A DNA stretch of 64,000 nucleotides from Motiliproteus sp965230735 (GCF_965230735.1 NZ_OZ246016.1:186001-250000); one strand, 5' to 3'; shown: positions 42,344 to 55,064, numbered from the stretch's first letter. The notes: generated from the sequence alone by a model not told the origin. Numbers and translations are program-made.

Positions 42344-43639
42344 TCAGGCCTGTCCTTTGATCTCGGAGCGGCCGTTGTAAGGCGCCTTGCCTTCCAGCTC
42401 GCCCTCGATCCGCAGCAGACGGTTGTACTTGGCAACACGGTCGGAGCGGCACAGAGAACCGGTCTTGATCTGACCGGCGCGGGTCGCAACGGCCAGGTCG
42501 GCAATGGTGGTGTCTTCGGTTTCACCGGAACGGTGCGAGATTACGGCGGTGAAGCCGGCATCCTGCGCCATCTTGATCGCGTCCAGCGTTTCGGACAGAG
42601 AACCGATCTGGTTGAACTTGATCAGGATGGAGTTACCGATGCTCTGCTCGATACCACGGGACAGGATCTTGGTGTTGGTCACGAACAGGTCGTCGCCAAC
42701 CAGCTGAACCTTGTCGCCGATCTTGCGGGTCAGGGTCGCCCAGCCGTCCCAGTCACTCTCGTCCATACCGTCTTCGATGGAGACGATCGGGTACTTGGCG
42801 CTCAGCTCAGCCAGGTAGTCGGCAAAACCTTCGGCGTCGAACTTCTTGCCTTCGCCAGACAGGTCGTACATGCCTTCCTTGTAGAACTCGGAAGAGGCAC
42901 AGTCCAGCGCCAGGGTCACGTCCTCACCCAGCTTGTAGCCGGCGTTGGCGATCGCTTCGTTGATCACAACCAGCGCTTCCTCGTTGGAGGCCAGGTTCGG
43001 GGCGAAACCGCCCTCATCGCCCACAGCGGTGTTCAGACCGCGGGCCGACAGCACTTTCTTCAGGCTGTGGAAAATTTCAGCACCCACACGCAGGGCTTCG
43101 GCAAAGGTCGGTGCGGAGACCGGCTGAACCATGAATTCCTGGATATCAACGTTGTTGTCGGCGTGCTCACCACCGTTGAGGATGTTCATCATCGGAACCG
43201 GCATGGAGAACTCACCGGCGTTGCCGTTGATCTCAGCGATGTGAGCGTACAGCGGCATGCCCTTGTCGGCAGCAGCTGCTTTGGCCGCAGCCAGAGACAC
43301 CGCCAGGATGGCGTTGGCGCCGAAGTTGGCTTTGTTCTCGGTACCATCCAGATCGATCATGATCTGGTCCAGCGCGCGCTGGTCGGAGGCATCCTTACCC
43401 AGCAGCGCTTCACGGATCGGGCCGTTGACCGCCGCAACCGCTTTCAACACACCTTTGCCCAGATAACGGGATTTGTCGCCGTCGCGCAGCTCCAGTGCTT
43501 CACGGGAGCCGGTGGAAGCGCCGGAAGGGGCGCAAGCGGTGCCGAAGGCACCGGAAGCCAGGGTAACGTCGGCTTCGACGGTCGGGTTGCCCCGGGAATC
43601 GAGCACTTCGCGTGCCTTGATATCGGTAATTGCGGTCAT
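42344..43639 (-). CDS. eno: Enolase
   Basis: Converts 2-phosphoglycerate to phosphoenolpyruvate and is often part of the RNA degradosome. Hallmarks include SRGNPTVEADV, GASTGSREALELRDGD, GDEGGFAPNL, the metal ligands in SIEDGMDESDWDGW and GDDLFVTN, and the signature LIKFNQIGSLSETL. The 431-residue length is normal. Between pyrG and eno there is no kdsA, which pseudomonads place there. Confidence 0.98.
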   Translation of the reverse strand: MTAITDIKAREVLDSRGNPTVEADVTLASGAFGTACAPSGASTGSREALELRDGDKSRYLGKGVLKAVAAVNGPIREALLGKDASDQRALDQIMIDLDGTENKANFGANAILAVSLAAAKAAAADKGMPLYAHIAEINGNAGEFSMPVPMMNILNGGEHADNNVDIQEFMVQPVSAPTFAEALRVGAEIFHSLKKVLSARGLNTAVGDEGGFAPNLASNEEALVVINEAIANAGYKLGEDVTLALDCASSEFYKEGMYDLSGEGKKFDAEGFADYLAELSAKYPIVSIEDGMDESDWDGWATLTRKIGDKVQLVGDDLFVTNTKILSRGIEQSIGNSILIKFNQIGSLSETLDAIKMAQDAGFTAVISHRSGETEDTTIADLAVATRAGQIKTGSLCRSDRVAKYNRLLRIEGELEGKAPYNGRSEIKGQA

Positions 43640-43706
43640 GGGCTGATAACTCCAAGTCTTTGCTTAATTTTGAGTCGTTTAACCGGCGGCTTGCAGGATC
43701 CTTCGA

Positions 43707-45332
43707 TCACTTACCGCTCTGTTCCAACGCTGCCTTGACGAAACCGGAGAACAGGCCATGGCCGTCACGGGGCGTTGAGGTAAATTCGGGGTGGAACTGA
43801 CAAGCGACGAACCAGGGATGGTCCTCCACTTCAACCACCTCAACCAGGGTGCCATCGATGGATCGACCGGAGATCTTCAGACCGGCCTGTTCCAGCTGCG
43901 GCAGCAGGTTGTTGTTGACTTCATAGCGGTGGCGATGACGCTCGAGCACCAGCTCTTTGCCGTAACACTGGGCGGCCAGTGAATCCTGTTCCAGACGGCA
44001 CTCCTGCGCACCCAGGCGCATGGTGCCACCCAGATCGGCATCTTCGTCACGGGTTTCCACATCACCTTCGGCGGTGGTCCATTCGGTGATCAGGCCTACG
44101 ACCGGATGTTCGCTGTTGGGGTTGAATTCGGTGCTGTTGGCATCGGCCATGCCCGCAACGTTACGGGCGAATTCGATCACCGACACCTGCATGCCCAGGC
44201 AGATACCCAGGTACGGGATCTTGTTCTCACGGGCGTACTGCACGGTCAGAATCTTGCCTTCGACACCACGCTCGCCGAAGCCACCGGGAACCAGAATCGC
44301 ATCGACATCTTCCAGTACACCGGTACCCTTGCGCTCGATATCTTCGGAGTCGATATAGCGCAGGTTGACCTTGGCGCGGTTCTTGATACCGGCGTGGGTC
44401 ATCGCTTCGATCAGCGACTTATAGGCATCCAGCAGCTCCATGTACTTGCCGACCATCGCGATGGTGACTTCACGGTGCGGGTTCAGTTTGGCGTCAACCA
44501 CATCGTCCCACTCGGACAGATCGGCCGGAGCGCACTCAATCCGGAATTTGTCGACGATGATCTCGTCCAGACCCTGCTCGTGCAGCATCCGCGGAATGCG
44601 GTAGATGGTGTTGGCGTCTTCCAGCGCGATAACCGCACGCTCTTCAACGTTGGTGAACAGCGACAGTTTGCGACGGGAGTCGGCCGGGATTTCGTGATCA
44701 GAGCGACAGACCAGGATATCCGGTTGGATACCGATCGAACGCAGCTCTTTAACCGAGTGCTGAGCCGGCTTGGTCTTGGTCTCGCCGGCGGTAGCGATAA
44801 AGGGAACCAGCACCAGGTGCATAAACAGCGCGCGCTGCGGGCCCAGTTCGACCTTCAGCTGACGTACCGCTTCCATAAACGGCAGTGATTCGATGTCACC
44901 GACCGTGCCACCGATCTCGACCAGGGCGATATCGGCATCGCCGGCACCTTCGATCACGCGACGCTTGATCTCGTCGGTAATGTGCGGAATCACCTGTACG
45001 GTACCGCCCAGATAATCACCACGACGCTCCTTGCGCAGTACCTCTTCGTACACCCGACCGGTGGTGAAGTTGTTGCGTTGGCTCATGGTGGTGCGGATAA
45101 AGCGCTCGTAGTGGCCAAGATCCAGATCGGTTTCGGCGCCATCTTCGGTCACGAAAACCTCACCGTGCTGGAACGGGCTCATCGTACCCGGATCAACGTT
45201 GATATAGGGATCAAGCTTGAGCATGGTCACTTTGAGGCCGCGGGCCTCGAGAATAGCGGCCAATGAAGCGGAAGCGATGCCCTTACCCAAAGAAGACACA
45301 ACGCCGCCCGTGACGAAGATATAGTGCGTCAT
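43707..45332 (-). CDS. pyrG: CTP synthase
   Basis: Aminates UTP to CTP with glutamine. The N-terminal synthetase domain starts MTHYIFVTGGVVSSLGKG, so the correct start is 45332 rather than an upstream in-frame codon (45386) that adds 18 unrelated residues. The C-terminal class I amidotransferase has the catalytic Cys in LGICLGMQVS and the His-Glu pair in ACQFHPEFTS. Length 541. Confidence 0.97.
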   Translation of the reverse strand: MTHYIFVTGGVVSSLGKGIASASLAAILEARGLKVTMLKLDPYINVDPGTMSPFQHGEVFVTEDGAETDLDLGHYERFIRTTMSQRNNFTTGRVYEEVLRKERRGDYLGGTVQVIPHITDEIKRRVIEGAGDADIALVEIGGTVGDIESLPFMEAVRQLKVELGPQRALFMHLVLVPFIATAGETKTKPAQHSVKELRSIGIQPDILVCRSDHEIPADSRRKLSLFTNVEERAVIALEDANTIYRIPRMLHEQGLDEIIVDKFRIECAPADLSEWDDVVDAKLNPHREVTIAMVGKYMELLDAYKSLIEAMTHAGIKNRAKVNLRYIDSEDIERKGTGVLEDVDAILVPGGFGERGVEGKILTVQYARENKIPYLGICLGMQVSVIEFARNVAGMADANSTEFNPNSEHPVVGLITEWTTAEGDVETRDEDADLGGTMRLGAQECRLEQDSLAAQCYGKELVLERHRHRYEVNNNLLPQLEQAGLKISGRSIDGTLVEVVEVEDHPWFVACQFHPEFTSTPRDGHGLFSGFVKAALEQSGK

Positions 45333-45442
45333 TCGGAACCTGTCTGCAGATATAGAAAACGGTAAAATGCGGGAGGCGCAGGGCACCTCAAGATGGGGCT
45401 ACAGTTTAGCTGAAGCCGTTTCGATCGACAATCAGAATTCAC

Positions 45443-46798
45443 TCAGATTGACCCCTTTTCCAGCCTGGTCGTCGAATCCCATTTCAAGCGCCAGCCCAGC
45501 TCACCAACCCCGGCCGCGAATCCCTCGTCGATCCAGAGATCGGCGACCGCCGCCAGCTCATTATTCACATAGATCAACGGCATGTTTTCGCGCAGCCAGG
45601 GAGGGATCGCAGCCTGCTGCAACAATTTCTTCAACGACCGGCTGCCATCACGTCCGGTCAGCCGGATTCGCTCGCCTCCCTGGCGCGGCCCAACCATGAC
45701 CTTCGCCCCATCCGGCACCCGTAACCCCCGCCCGACCACCGGCTCCAGTTGCAACCGTCCGAATGGCAGTGCCAGTTCGACGGCCTGGTCCGCCGCTAAC
45801 GACAGCGGTTGCGGCCACTCTGGCGCCTTCTGCTGGGCCGGGGCTGTCAGCAACCGGTAGAGACCATCGCGGTAGCGGCGAACACGCACGCCAGGAAAAT
45901 CAAAGCAGGGCTGGGCGTCTTCGCGGGCACAGACCAGATCCTGCCAAAGTTGAACCAGCTGTTTCTGACTCGGATTGAGCCCCTGCTGGTGAAGCCAGTA
46001 GCGCAATAGATTCCAGCGACGGTGTTCAGCCAAAACCTTAAGCGGATCGATGGTCAAGCCGCCACCACTCAGACGACAAGCTTCAAGATCGATGCGAGCC
46101 AGGTCCTGGCATAGCAACTGGGCATCGTGACAGTGGGACGCACTTTGACCAAAGGCCCTGGCCTGATCAGGCCAGCGCTTGCGTAATTCAGGCATCACCT
46201 GGGCGCGAAGATAATTGCGGTCATGGGTCAGATCCTGATTGCTGGGATCTTCAATCCAGCTCAGGCCTCGGTCGAGGGCATAGCGACGTAACTGCTCCCG
46301 GGGCTGATCCAGCAAGGGCCGCAGCAACCGCCCCTGCCCCAAGGCTCGCCTGGCCGGAATACCCGCCAGCCCGCGAACCCCACCGGCACGCAGTAATCGG
46401 AACATCAAGGTCTCTGCCTGATCATCGGCATGATGGGCCTGCAGCAATAGGCCACCATCAGTCATCAGCTCGGTGAAGATGCGATAGCGCGCTTCCCGAG
46501 CTCTGGCCTCCATCGCCGTTCCCGGGGCCAGGCCCGCATCGAAGCGTCGGAAACGAACACCCAAAGCCTGGCAGACCGCTTCACAATGTTCAGCCCAGCT
46601 GTCTGCCTCTGACTGCAATCCATGATGAACATGGACCGCCCCAAGTTTTACCGACTGGTTTAAGCCGGCGTCGATCGCCAGCTGCAGCAACACATGGGAA
46701 TCCATCCCGCCGCTGTAGGCGATCCAGACCGGCAGTTCAGAATGAAGCTCGGTTTCGGCCTGAAGCGATTGCAGTAGGGTTTCGGGAGAAAGTTGCAT
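45443..46798 (-). CDS. tilS: tRNA(Ile)-lysidine synthase
   Basis: Converts the wobble cytidine of a minor tRNA-Ile to lysidine, changing its codon and amino acid identity. The PP-loop is SGGMDSHV (29-36). HADDQAETLMFRLLRAGGVRG is characteristic (HHADDQAETL and LLRAGGVRGLAG). The C-terminal TilS domain spans about 360-450. Length 451. It lies between accA (60 nt upstream) and pyrG. Confidence 0.95.
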   Translation of the reverse strand: MQLSPETLLQSLQAETELHSELPVWIAYSGGMDSHVLLQLAIDAGLNQSVKLGAVHVHHGLQSEADSWAEHCEAVCQALGVRFRRFDAGLAPGTAMEARAREARYRIFTELMTDGGLLLQAHHADDQAETLMFRLLRAGGVRGLAGIPARRALGQGRLLRPLLDQPREQLRRYALDRGLSWIEDPSNQDLTHDRNYLRAQVMPELRKRWPDQARAFGQSASHCHDAQLLCQDLARIDLEACRLSGGGLTIDPLKVLAEHRRWNLLRYWLHQQGLNPSQKQLVQLWQDLVCAREDAQPCFDFPGVRVRRYRDGLYRLLTAPAQQKAPEWPQPLSLAADQAVELALPFGRLQLEPVVGRGLRVPDGAKVMVGPRQGGERIRLTGRDGSRSLKKLLQQAAIPPWLRENMPLIYVNNELAAVADLWIDEGFAAGVGELGWRLKWDSTTRLEKGSI

Positions 46799-46817
46799 TG
46801 GAAAATGGACGGGGCGG

Positions 46818-46845
46818 AAAAAGAAAGGGCACCGAATGGTGCCCC
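46818..46845 (-). terminator. Terminator of accA
   Basis: GGGCACC-GAAT-GGTGCCC stem; the minus strand continues TTTCTTTTT (complement of AAAAAGAAA). It lies 14 nt after the accA stop. Confidence 0.85.
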
Positions 46846-46858
46846 TGGTATCCGTGTA

Positions 46859-47809
46859 TCAGCTGATGCCGTAGGACATCAGACGCTGGTAACGCCGCGC
46901 CAACAACTCGTCGGTGTCCATGCCATCGAGTTCCTCCAGGGTGCTGAGCAGTTGGCTCTTCAGTGACGCAGCCAGCAGGCCCGGATCACGGTGGGCGCCG
47001 CCCAGCGGCTCCTGAATCACTTCATCAACCAGACCCAGCTCGTGCAGACGCTCGGAGGTGATCCCCATCGCCTTGGCGGCGTCGGAGGCCCGATCAGCAC
47101 TCTTCCACAGGATCGAGGCACAACCTTCGGGTGAAATCACCGAGTAGGTGGAGTACTGCAGCATCATCAGTTTGTCGCAAACACCGATCGCCAGGGCGCC
47201 GCCGGAGCCGCCTTCACCAACCACGGTCGAGATAATCGGCGTTTTCAGGCGAGACATCACCGCCAGGTTGTAGGCGATTGCCTCGGATTGGCCACGCTCC
47301 TCGGCACCGATACCCGGGTAAGCCCCCGGCGTGTCGATAAAGGTCATGATCGGCATCTTGAACCGCTCGGCCATCTCCATCAGACGCAGGGCCTTACGGT
47401 AGCCTTCCGGACGCGGCATGCCGAAGTTACGCTTGACCTTCTCTTTCACTTCGCGGCCTTTCTGATGACCGATCACCATCACCGGACGCTCGTCGATACG
47501 GGCAATACCGCCGACGATAGCGGCGTCATCAGCGTAGTGACGATCACCGTGCAGCTCATCGAAATCATCGAAAATCAGCTCGGCAAAGTCCAGCGTGTAG
47601 GGACGCTTGGGATGGCGGGCAATCTGGGCCACCTGCCAGGCGGACAGATCGGAGAAAATCTTCTCGGTCAGTTCGACACTCTTCTGTTCCAGCTTGTCGA
47701 TTTCATCGCTGATATTGAGGTCGGAATCTTTGCCGACGGTGCGTAGCTCTTCGATCTTGGCCTGCAACTCGGCGATCGGCTGTTCAAAATCCAGATAGTT
47801 CGGGTTCAT
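46859..47809 (-). CDS. accA: Acetyl-CoA carboxylase carboxyltransferase subunit alpha
   Basis: The alpha subunit of the carboxyltransferase that makes malonyl-CoA. MNPNYLDFEQPIAELQAKIE at the start, then FIDTPGAYPGIGAEERGQSE and VVGEGGSGGALAIGVCDKLM are family hallmarks. Length 316 is typical. It lies about 97 nt downstream of dnaE. Confidence 0.97.
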   Translation of the reverse strand: MNPNYLDFEQPIAELQAKIEELRTVGKDSDLNISDEIDKLEQKSVELTEKIFSDLSAWQVAQIARHPKRPYTLDFAELIFDDFDELHGDRHYADDAAIVGGIARIDERPVMVIGHQKGREVKEKVKRNFGMPRPEGYRKALRLMEMAERFKMPIMTFIDTPGAYPGIGAEERGQSEAIAYNLAVMSRLKTPIISTVVGEGGSGGALAIGVCDKLMMLQYSTYSVISPEGCASILWKSADRASDAAKAMGITSERLHELGLVDEVIQEPLGGAHRDPGLLAASLKSQLLSTLEELDGMDTDELLARRYQRLMSYGIS

Positions 47810-47906
47810 AGCTTTTGGCTTCTGTATCTGAGACTCCGCCTCCCCACTGCTTAGTCAGGGCTGACGGGATAAAAAATATCGGCAAGTTTACCTTGGGCGC
47901 CGGGCA

Positions 47907-50900
47907 TTAGCCACCGTAGAGCAGCTGTACCCGCTCTTTTCCATACTGTTGTTTCAACTCCCACAGCAGCTCATCGGTAACGCAGATCCGCCAATCGTCA
48001 CCCAGCAGTAGATCTGCGGCGGCATCCTCGCGTTGGTAGCGAATTCTCACCGCAACGCCCTGCGCCAACCGATGCTGTGGCAACCAGCCGTCCAGGCTGC
48101 GTTTGAGATCGCCAGAGTCGGCAAAAAGTTCCAACTGCAATGCCGATGCAAAGCGCCCTCGAGCCTGCGGGATGTCCAGCACCCGTGATGCCTTAACCTT
48201 AAGTTGGCCCGAATAATCGTCGTGGGCAACCTCTCCCTCAACCACCAGAATCTTGTCTTTCACTACCAAGTCACGATGCTGCTCATAGGTGTCGCCGAAC
48301 AGGGTGACCTCCATTCGTGAGCTGCGATCATCGAGGGTCACGAAGGCCAGCGTATCCCCTCGCTTGGTCTTGCGCAGCCGAACATCGATCACCAATCCCG
48401 CCATTTTCTGCTGATTACCCCGGGCCGGCTTCAAGTCGACCAGTCGGTTAGGGACGAACTGGCGCAACTCGGCTTCGTACTCATCGATCGGGTGTCCGGT
48501 CACATAAAGTCCGAGGGTATCCTTCTCCCCTGCCAGGCGCTGCTTGTCTGGCCACTCTTCGATCTTGCCGTAAGGTTCGTAGGCATCGCCGGCATCCGCA
48601 TGGGCCACCGACACCTCGCCGAACAGGTCGAACATGCCGCTGTCCTGGTTGCGGGCTTTCTGATCCGCCGCCTTCACCGCATCAGGAATGGCCGCCATCA
48701 ACACGGCCCGGTTAGGGCCGATATCGTCGAGCGCCCCGCAGTGGACCAGCGCTTCCAACACCCGCTTGTTGATGTTGTTGCCGCCCACCCGCTCACAGAA
48801 ATCAAAGATATCGGCAAACGGTCCACCCTCGGCTCGTGCACTGACGATCGCCTCGATCGGGCCTTCACCAACACCTTTGACCGCGCCCAAGCCGTAGATA
48901 ATCTCGTTGTCATCGTTAACGGTGAACATATATTCACCGCTGTTCACATCGGGCAGCTTCAGCGTCAGCCCCATGTGGCGGCACTCTTCGATGAAGATCA
49001 CCACCTTATCGGTGTTCTGCATGTCCGATGACATAACGGCCGCCATAAACGGCGCCGGGTAGTGGTGCTTGAGCCAGGCGGTCTGATAGGAAACCAACGC
49101 GTAAGCCGCCGAGTGGGACTTGTTAAAGCCGTAACCGGCGAACTTTTCCACCAGGTCGAAGATGTTTCCGGCCAGATCACGGTCGATATCGTTCTTTTCG
49201 CAACCTTCAAGGAAGGCACCGCGCTGCTTGGCCATCTCTTCGGGCTTTTTCTTACCCATCGCCCGGCGCAGCATGTCGGCGCCGCCCAGCGAGTAGCCGG
49301 CCATCACCTGGGCGATCTGCATGACCTGCTCCTGGTACAGCACCACCCCGTAGGTGGGCTCCAGCACCGGCTGCAACGGCATGTACTCATAGTCGGGATG
49401 CGGGAAAGACAGCTTGGCGCGGCCATGCTTCCGGTTGATAAAGTCATCAACCATCCCCGAACCCAGCGGCCCCGGACGGAACAGCGCCACCAGTGCCACG
49501 ATATCTTCGAAGCGGCTCGGTAGCAGTCGCTTCATCAGGTCCTTCATACCGCTGGATTCGAGCTGGAATACCGCCGTAGTCTCACCGGCCTGCAGCATCT
49601 GATAGATCGGCGCATCTTCAAGCTCGATCGTGGTGATATCCAGCGGCGCTTCGCCACGCTTGCTTTGCTGGCGATGGATCGTTTTCAAGGCCCAGTCGAT
49701 GATAGTCAGAGTCCGCAGACCCAGGAAGTCGAACTTAACCAAGCCGGCCGCTTCGACGTCGTTTTTATCGAACTGGGTCACCAGGCCGCCGCCGAACTCG
49801 TCACAGTAGAGCGGCGCAAAGTCGGTCAGACGGGTCGGTGCGATAACCACCCCACCGGCGTGTTTACCAACCCCTCGAGTGACCCCCTCCAGCTGGACCG
49901 CCATATCCCAGATCTCCTGGGCTTCGTCGCTGGTGTCGAGGAACTCGACCAGTGCCGGCTCCTGCTCCTTCGCCTTGGCCAGCGTCATGCCGACCTCGAA
50001 CGGAATCAGCTTCGACAGTTTATCGGCCAGACCGAACGACTTACCCTGAACCCGCGCCACATCGCGCACCACCGCCTTGGCCGCCATGGTCCCGAAGGTG
50101 ATGATCTGCGACACCGCATCGCGACCGTAGGTCTCGGCCACGTAGTCGATTACCTTGTCGCGGTTATCCATGCAGAAGTCGATATCGAAGTCGGGCATCG
50201 ATACCCGCTCCGGGTTCAGGAAGCGCTCGAACAGCAGGTCATATTCGATCGGATCCAGATCGGTGATCTTCTGGGCGTAGGCCACCAATGAACCGGCACC
50301 GGAACCCCGCCCCGGCCCAACCGGCACGCCGTTATCCTTACCCCACTGGATAAAGTCCATCACGATCAGGAAGTATCCCGGAAAACCCATCTCGATGATG
50401 ATCTTGAGCTCAAAATCGAGCCGATCATCGTAGACTTTGCGCTTTTCGGCGTAGTCCGGATCGTTCTTGTCGAGAATCTTCTCGAGCCGTTCTTCCAGGC
50501 CTTTACGGGAAACATCGATGAAGAACTCATCCATCGTCATCCCAGGCGGAATCGGGTAGTTAGGCAGGTAGTACTTACCCAGCTCAATCTCGATATTGCA
50601 GCGCTGGGCAATGACCCAGGTATTACTGATGGCCGCTGGAATGTCCGCAAACAGCTCGCACATCTCTTCGCTGCTACGGAAATACTGTTGATCGCTGTAA
50701 TGGCGCGGTCGGTGAGGATCGTCGAGGATCCTGCCCTGGTTGATGCAGACCCGAGCCTCGTGGGCTTCAAACTCCGACGGCTGCATAAACATGACATCGT
50801 TGGTCGCAACCACCGGGCAGTTAAGGCTGTCGGCTAATTGGAGACTGGCGTGCAGACATTCTTCATCGTTAGGTCGATTGGTGCGCTGAAGCTCGAGGAA

Positions 50901-51407
50901 GAAATCGCCAGGGAAAACCGCCATCCACTCCTGCAGCAACACCTGAGCATCATCAAGACGCTCACCCAATAACGCCTGACCAATCTCACCATCCTTGGCG
51001 CCTGACAGGGCAATCAGCCCTTCCGCTTTATCCTTGATCCATTCGGCCTTAACTAAGGCACGCTCGGGCAATACTCCCTGGCCATGCTGGTAAGCCATCG
51101 CAATCAGCTCGGTCAGATTGCGGTAGCCGATTCGATCTTTGACCAACAGCGTCATCCGAGTCGGCTCTTCGGCAGGATCAATCCGATTCTCTACCCAAAG
51201 ATCGGTACCACAGATCGGCTTAACCCCAGAGCCCATCGTGGCTTGGTAAAACTTGATTAGCGCGTAGAAGTTAACCTGATCGGTAAGCGCAACGGCAGGC
51301 ATCTGCTGCTTCGCCGCCTCTGCCGCCAACGCCTTCACCCGAACTAAGCCATCAACGACGGAAAACTCAGAATGAACGCGTAGATGAACAAAACAATTGG
51401 CTGACAT
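47907..51407 (-). CDS. dnaE: DNA polymerase III subunit alpha
   Basis: The replicative polymerase catalytic subunit, 1166 residues. The N-terminal PHP domain begins FVHLRVHSEFSVVDGLV. Polymerase catalytic acids are in MPDFDIDFCMDNRD near residue 400. The helix-hairpin-helix and OB regions and a C-terminal tau-binding part follow. A good -10 (TATAAT) lies 35-40 nt upstream. The gene normally follows rnhB; here the rRNA operon intervenes. Confidence 0.98.
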   Translation of the reverse strand: MSANCFVHLRVHSEFSVVDGLVRVKALAAEAAKQQMPAVALTDQVNFYALIKFYQATMGSGVKPICGTDLWVENRIDPAEEPTRMTLLVKDRIGYRNLTELIAMAYQHGQGVLPERALVKAEWIKDKAEGLIALSGAKDGEIGQALLGERLDDAQVLLQEWMAVFPGDFFLELQRTNRPNDEECLHASLQLADSLNCPVVATNDVMFMQPSEFEAHEARVCINQGRILDDPHRPRHYSDQQYFRSSEEMCELFADIPAAISNTWVIAQRCNIEIELGKYYLPNYPIPPGMTMDEFFIDVSRKGLEERLEKILDKNDPDYAEKRKVYDDRLDFELKIIIEMGFPGYFLIVMDFIQWGKDNGVPVGPGRGSGAGSLVAYAQKITDLDPIEYDLLFERFLNPERVSMPDFDIDFCMDNRDKVIDYVAETYGRDAVSQIITFGTMAAKAVVRDVARVQGKSFGLADKLSKLIPFEVGMTLAKAKEQEPALVEFLDTSDEAQEIWDMAVQLEGVTRGVGKHAGGVVIAPTRLTDFAPLYCDEFGGGLVTQFDKNDVEAAGLVKFDFLGLRTLTIIDWALKTIHRQQSKRGEAPLDITTIELEDAPIYQMLQAGETTAVFQLESSGMKDLMKRLLPSRFEDIVALVALFRPGPLGSGMVDDFINRKHGRAKLSFPHPDYEYMPLQPVLEPTYGVVLYQEQVMQIAQVMAGYSLGGADMLRRAMGKKKPEEMAKQRGAFLEGCEKNDIDRDLAGNIFDLVEKFAGYGFNKSHSAAYALVSYQTAWLKHHYPAPFMAAVMSSDMQNTDKVVIFIEECRHMGLTLKLPDVNSGEYMFTVNDDNEIIYGLGAVKGVGEGPIEAIVSARAEGGPFADIFDFCERVGGNNINKRVLEALVHCGALDDIGPNRAVLMAAIPDAVKAADQKARNQDSGMFDLFGEVSVAHADAGDAYEPYGKIEEWPDKQRLAGEKDTLGLYVTGHPIDEYEAELRQFVPNRLVDLKPARGNQQKMAGLVIDVRLRKTKRGDTLAFVTLDDRSSRMEVTLFGDTYEQHRDLVVKDKILVVEGEVAHDDYSGQLKVKASRVLDIPQARGRFASALQLELFADSGDLKRSLDGWLPQHRLAQGVAVRIRYQREDAAADLLLGDDWRICVTDELLWELKQQYGKERVQLLYGG

Positions 51408-51441
51408 GAAGCACCGGTCAAAGCATGAATGGAAACGACCG

Positions 51442-51470
51442 ATTATAGCGATAGCCCGTATTTGGCGTAA
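51442..51470 (-). promoter_or_regulatory. Candidate promoter of dnaE
   Basis: On the minus strand a perfect TATAAT (complement 51442-51447) is preceded at 17 nt by a weak -35 (TTACGC). The predicted transcript starts about 28 nt before the dnaE ATG. Confidence 0.5.
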
Positions 51471-51572
51471 GCGTTAATGAAACGGATTGAGCCTTTGAAT
51501 TATCACGCAACAAAGATAACAAAACGCCTCACACCCTAATACGCATGGCCCCCAGGATGGGGTCAAAGTGAA

Positions 51573-51674
51573 TAGGCGCTTGGCGATGGAAGTCCTGCGG
51601 GCGTATACGCCGCAGTCGCCCCGCCGGGACGAAGCTTCGCTTCGTCTGTTTCCGTCGTGGCCCTACTCTCACAT
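51573..51674 (-). pseudogene. Split 5S rRNA 3'-end remnant with hairpin insert
   Basis: 16 bp at 51573-51588 (TAGGCGCTTGGCGATG) and 13 bp at 51662-51674 (CCTACTCTCACAT) repeat exactly the 3' end of the intact 5S gene and its flank (51743-51758 and 51760-51772), in the same order and orientation. In the intact gene they are 1 nt apart; here 73 nt lie between. The insert holds CTGCGGGCGTATACGCCGC-type palindrome (51595-51615) and a perfect hairpin GACGAAGC-TTC-GCTTCGTC (51628-51646). No coding potential or clear target duplication is seen. The region 51471-51572 between this and the dnaE promoter holds nothing recognisable. Confidence 0.65.
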
Positions 51675-51703
51675 ACCGGCTGTAGGTCAGAGCCGCTAAG
51701 ACG

Positions 51704-51735
51704 AAAAAACCCCTAGCACAGCGTGCTAGGGGTTT
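51704..51735 (-). terminator. rRNA operon terminator
   Basis: AAACCCCTAGCAC / GTGCTAGGGGTTT, a perfect 13-bp stem with a 3-nt loop, followed on the minus strand by a T run (complement of AAAAAA at 51704-51709). It lies 13 nt past the 5S 3' end. Confidence 0.93.
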
Positions 51736-51747
51736 CTCGTATTAGGC

Positions 51748-51864
51748 GCTTGGCGATGACCTACTCTCACATGGGGAAGCCCCACACTACCATCGGCGCT
51801 GATTCGTTTCACTGCTGAGTTCGGGATGGGGTCAGGTGGTTCCAAATCGCTATGGTCGCCAAGC
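51748..51864 (-). rRNA. rrf: 5S ribosomal RNA
   Basis: About 117 nt; 5' and 3' ends pair (GCTTGGCGA with TCGCCAAGC). Internal segments ATTTGGAACCACCTGACCCC and CCGAACTCAGCAGTGAAAC are the conserved gammaproteobacterial 5S core. End positions are good to a few bases. Confidence 0.95.
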
Positions 51865-51965
51865 AAAAAAGGTAAGTGAATCCGCCCGCCATGGATGGCG
51901 GAAGTGCAGAAAATGCAGGAGCAATTTTCTGCGAACTTAATTGAAGTCTCTTGAATCAGTTCAAC

Positions 51966-52029
51966 GTGTCGATCGTTTATATCTAGCTTGTTTCGTATCA
52001 GTGCCAACCTAACACCGCTTTGGCGTTAT

Positions 52030-52031
<2 letters not shown>
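51966..52031 (-). other. 3' arm of the 23S processing stalk
   Basis: This 23S-5S spacer stretch pairs with the 16S-23S spacer at 54922-55002. Next to 23S, AACACCGCTTTGG-C-GTTATATG faces CATATAACCCAAAACAGTGTT; further out, GTGTCGATC and GTTTATATCT face GATCGAACAC and AGATATAAAC. It is the expected RNase III target for releasing pre-23S. Confidence 0.7.
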
Positions 52032-54922
<2,891 letters not shown>

Positions 54923-55050
54923 TATAACCCAAAACAGTGTTCAAGTTATCAGTCAGAACTAATACGATATTAATCGCCAGATATAAACGCTTGATCGAAC
55001 ACAATAAAATTAAACTGATTCAATTTGATTGCTTCAATCACAGATCCACT

Positions 55051-55063
55051 TTGTTAAAGAGCG
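55051..55063 (-). promoter_or_regulatory. Spacer boxA antitermination site
   Basis: The minus strand reads CGCTCTTTAACAA, one base off the NusB/S10 boxA core TGCTCTTTAACA. It re-arms antitermination before 23S. Confidence 0.85.
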
Positions 55064-55064
55064 A

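Noticed and set aside
42533..43738. A 401-codon open frame opposite eno
   Set aside because: It is a shadow of the highly biased enolase codons on the other strand; no family resemblance or ribosome site.
45333..45386. Extended N-terminus of pyrG
   Set aside because: CTP synthases begin at MTHYIFVTGG; the extra 18 residues are not conserved.
51541..51572. GATGGGGTCA near 51557 as a further 5S fragment
   Set aside because: Only about 10 bases match the 5S gene; too short to support.
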